This document shows positions 4,532 to 6,221 of a DNA stretch of 6,221 bases, in pieces. Made by a program: the position numbers and the translations under genes. The notes below the pieces were generated by a model. The model made no database searches. It saw nothing but the letters and a program-made list of their open reading frames with translations, and was not told the DNA's origin. This stretch comes from Niveispirillum sp. (GTDB lineage: Bacteria > Pseudomonadota > Alphaproteobacteria > Azospirillales > Azospirillaceae), in NCBI GenBank assembly GCA_016463045.1, contig JAEMSB010000298.1, positions 1 to 6,221 of the forward strand, written 5' to 3'. The stretch's first letter is position 1. The number at the start of each line of letters is the position of its first letter.

Positions 4532-6221
4532 TTACTTCCGCCGCGTCAGTTGCCCGACGTCACGCACAGCACCCCTGGCGGCGGACGTGGTCAGGGCGGC
4601 ATAGGCCTTCAGTGCCTGGGACACGACGCGTTCACGCGGGGCCGACGGCTGCCAGGCATCCACGCCCTTGGATTCTTCCGCCGCGCGGCGACGGGCCAGT
4701 TCCTCATCCGACACGGCCAGATGGATGCGGCGGTTGGGGATGTCGATCTCGATCCGGTCGCCCTCCTCCACCAGACCGATGGTGCCGCCTTCTGCGGCTT
4801 CCGGGCTGGCATGGCCGATGGACAGGCCCGAGGTGCCGCCAGAGAAGCGGCCATCGGTGATCAGGGCACAGACCTTGCCCAGACCCTTCGACTTCAGATA
4901 GCTGGTCGGATACAGCATTTCCTGCATGCCCGGCCCGCCCTTCGGCCCCTCATACCGGATCAGGACGACATCGCCGGCCTGGATCCGGTTGCCCAGAATG
5001 GCGCTGACGGCGGCATCCTGGCTTTCGAACACGCGGGCCGGGCCGGCGAAGACCAGGGCGGAGGCATCGACGCCCGCCGTCTTTACGATACAGCCTTCTT
5101 CCGCCAGATTGCCGAACAGCACCGCCAGACCGCCATCCTTGGAGAAGGCATTGTCGACAGAGCGGATGACGCCCGTGGCGCGGTCCAGGTCCAGTTCCTG
5201 ATAACGGCTGGCCTGGCTGAAGGCCACCGTGGTGCGCACGCCGCCGGGTGCCGCCTTGAAGAAATGCGCAACCTCGGGATTGTTGGTCTGCGCCACGTCC
5301 CAGCGGGCCAGTGCCTCGGCCAGGCTGTCGGCATCCACGCGCTTCACATCGGTATGCAGCAGGCCACCACGCGCCAGCTCACCCAGGATCGACATGATGC
5401 CACCGGCCCGGTGCACATCCTCGATATGCACATCGGCGACAGCGGGGGCGACCTTGCAGATATTGGGGACGCGGCGCGACAGGCGGTCGATATCCGCCAT
5501 GGTGAAATTCACCTCACCCTCATGCGCGGCGGCAAGCAGGTGCAGCACGGTATTGGTGGAACCGCCCATGGCGATGTCCAGCGCGATGGCATTCTCGAAC
5601 GCCTCGAATGTCGCGATGGAACGCGGCAGCACGCCTACATCATCCTGCTCGTAATAGCGCTTGGCCAGACCGACGATGCGGCGACCGGCCTCTTCGAACA
5701 GGCCACGGCGGTCGGCATGGGTGGCCAGGGTGGTGCCGTTGCCGGGCAGCGACAGGCCCAGCGCCTCCGTCAGGCAGTTCATGGAATTGGCGGTGAACAT
5801 GCCGGAGCATGAACCGCAGGTCGGGCAGGCCGACCGCTCAATGACCTTCACTTCCTCGTCGCTGTACTTGTCATCGGCAGCGGCGACCATGGCATCGATC
5901 AGGTCGATGGCGATTTCCTTGCCCTTCACCTGGGCCTTGCCGGCCTCCATCGGGCCGCCGGAGACAAAGATCGTGGGGATGTTGAGGCGCAGCGCCGCCA
6001 TCAGCATGCCCGGCGTGATCTTGTCGCAATTGGAGATGCAGACCAAGGCGTCGGCGCAATGGGCATTGACCATATATTCCACCGCATCGGCGATTACCTC
6101 ACGCGAGGGCAGGGAATAGAGCATGCCGTCATGGCCCATGGCGATGCCGTCATCGACCGCAATCGTGTTGAATTCTTTGGCGACGCCGCCAGCCTTTTCA
6201 ACTTCGCGCGCGACCAGCTGG
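4532..6221 (-). CDS. ilvD: Dihydroxy-acid dehydratase, N-terminus beyond window edge
   Basis: IlvD dehydrates 2,3-dihydroxy-3-methylbutanoate and -pentanoate to the keto acids that become valine and isoleucine (and, through valine's precursor, leucine and pantothenate). It is a cytoplasmic Fe-S enzyme. The frame stays open through the right edge (E-V-E-K-A-G-G-V-A-K-E-F-N-T-I-A-V-D-D-G), so the Met at 6139 is internal. About 562 residues are present, against about 616 in the E. coli-type enzyme, so some 55-57 N-terminal residues lie outside. Cluster-ligand motifs are visible: SNCDKITPG (Cys codon 6026-6028) and CPTCGSCSGM (last Cys codon 5807-5809). Further landmarks are D-I-A-M-G-G-S-T-N-T, E-D-V-H-R-A-G-G, Y-E-G-P-K-G-G-P-G-M and D-G-R-F-S-G-G-T-S-G. 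Nothing in the visible part is damaged. It ends in TAA at 4532-4534 and is followed by a strong intrinsic terminator. Its promoter is not in the window. Confidence 0.98.
   Translation of the reverse strand, partial: QLVAREVEKAGGVAKEFNTIAVDDGIAMGHDGMLYSLPSREVIADAVEYMVNAHCADALVCISNCDKITPGMLMAALRLNIPTIFVSGGPMEAGKAQVKGKEIAIDLIDAMVAAADDKYSDEEVKVIERSACPTCGSCSGMFTANSMNCLTEALGLSLPGNGTTLATHADRRGLFEEAGRRIVGLAKRYYEQDDVGVLPRSIATFEAFENAIALDIAMGGSTNTVLHLLAAAHEGEVNFTMADIDRLSRRVPNICKVAPAVADVHIEDVHRAGGIMSILGELARGGLLHTDVKRVDADSLAEALARWDVAQTNNPEVAHFFKAAPGGVRTTVAFSQASRYQELDLDRATGVIRSVDNAFSKDGGLAVLFGNLAEEGCIVKTAGVDASALVFAGPARVFESQDAAVSAILGNRIQAGDVVLIRYEGPKGGPGMQEMLYPTSYLKSKGLGKVCALITDGRFSGGTSGLSIGHASPEAAEGGTIGLVEEGDRIEIDIPNRRIHLAVSDEELARRRAAEESKGVDAWQPSAPRERVVSQALKAYAALTTSAARGAVRDVGQLTRRK

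Noticed and set aside
4550..5812. Plus-strand open frame of 420 codons opposite ilvD
   Set aside because: It is a shadow of ilvD, whose motifs and length are unmistakable; the antisense product has biased composition and no recognisable domain.
6137..6139. ATG at 6139 (minus) as the true start of ilvD
   Set aside because: The upstream in-frame residues to the window edge match conserved IlvD sequence, so the gene starts beyond the window.

Overview
The window is GC-rich with strongly G/C-biased third codon positions. It carries ordinary core-metabolism genes whose sequences look alphaproteobacterial. The isocitrate lyase and its divergent short-chain-acyl-responsive XRE regulator would suit a Rhodospirillales/Azospirillales-type heterotroph, but that placement is inference from gene style only. 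There is no sign of a mobile element, CRISPR array, rRNA or tRNA.

Layout, left to right. (1) The 3' part of a class I glutamine amidotransferase of the PuuD type (gamma-glutamyl-GABA hydrolase) runs off the left edge on the + strand. (2) It meets, stop codon against stop codon, a minus-strand pair: a DUF3052-like gene (1941-2333) followed 4 nt later by a ScfR/RamB-type regulator (494-1936). (3) An AT-rich divergent intergenic region (2334-2582) separates this pair from aceA. It holds direct repeats and two candidate promoters lying back to back. (4) aceA, isocitrate lyase, is complete at 2583-3869 on the + strand, with a candidate terminator hairpin after it. (5) About 450 bases without a convincing gene follow (3870-4324). 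They hold several stem-loops, including a symmetrical 72-nt palindrome with a perfect 19-bp stem. (6) A 44-codon acidic ORF with a good ribosome binding site lies at 4325-4459. (7) ilvD, dihydroxy-acid dehydratase, enters from the right edge on the minus strand and ends at a textbook intrinsic terminator (4483-4510).

How the genes fit together. Isocitrate lyase opens the glyoxylate shunt, which is needed for growth on acetate, fatty acids and other C2-yielding substrates. Its divergent neighbour belongs to the family that includes RamB, which controls acetate and glyoxylate genes in actinobacteria. Local control of aceA by this regulator through the repeats at 2358-2417 is therefore the main functional inference. 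The puuD fragment (polyamine/GABA catabolism) and ilvD (branched-chain amino acid synthesis) look like unrelated flanking housekeeping genes.

I found no clearly new system. The items most worth a second look are the 72-nt palindrome, the regulatory repeats between the regulator operon and aceA, and the small acidic ORF.
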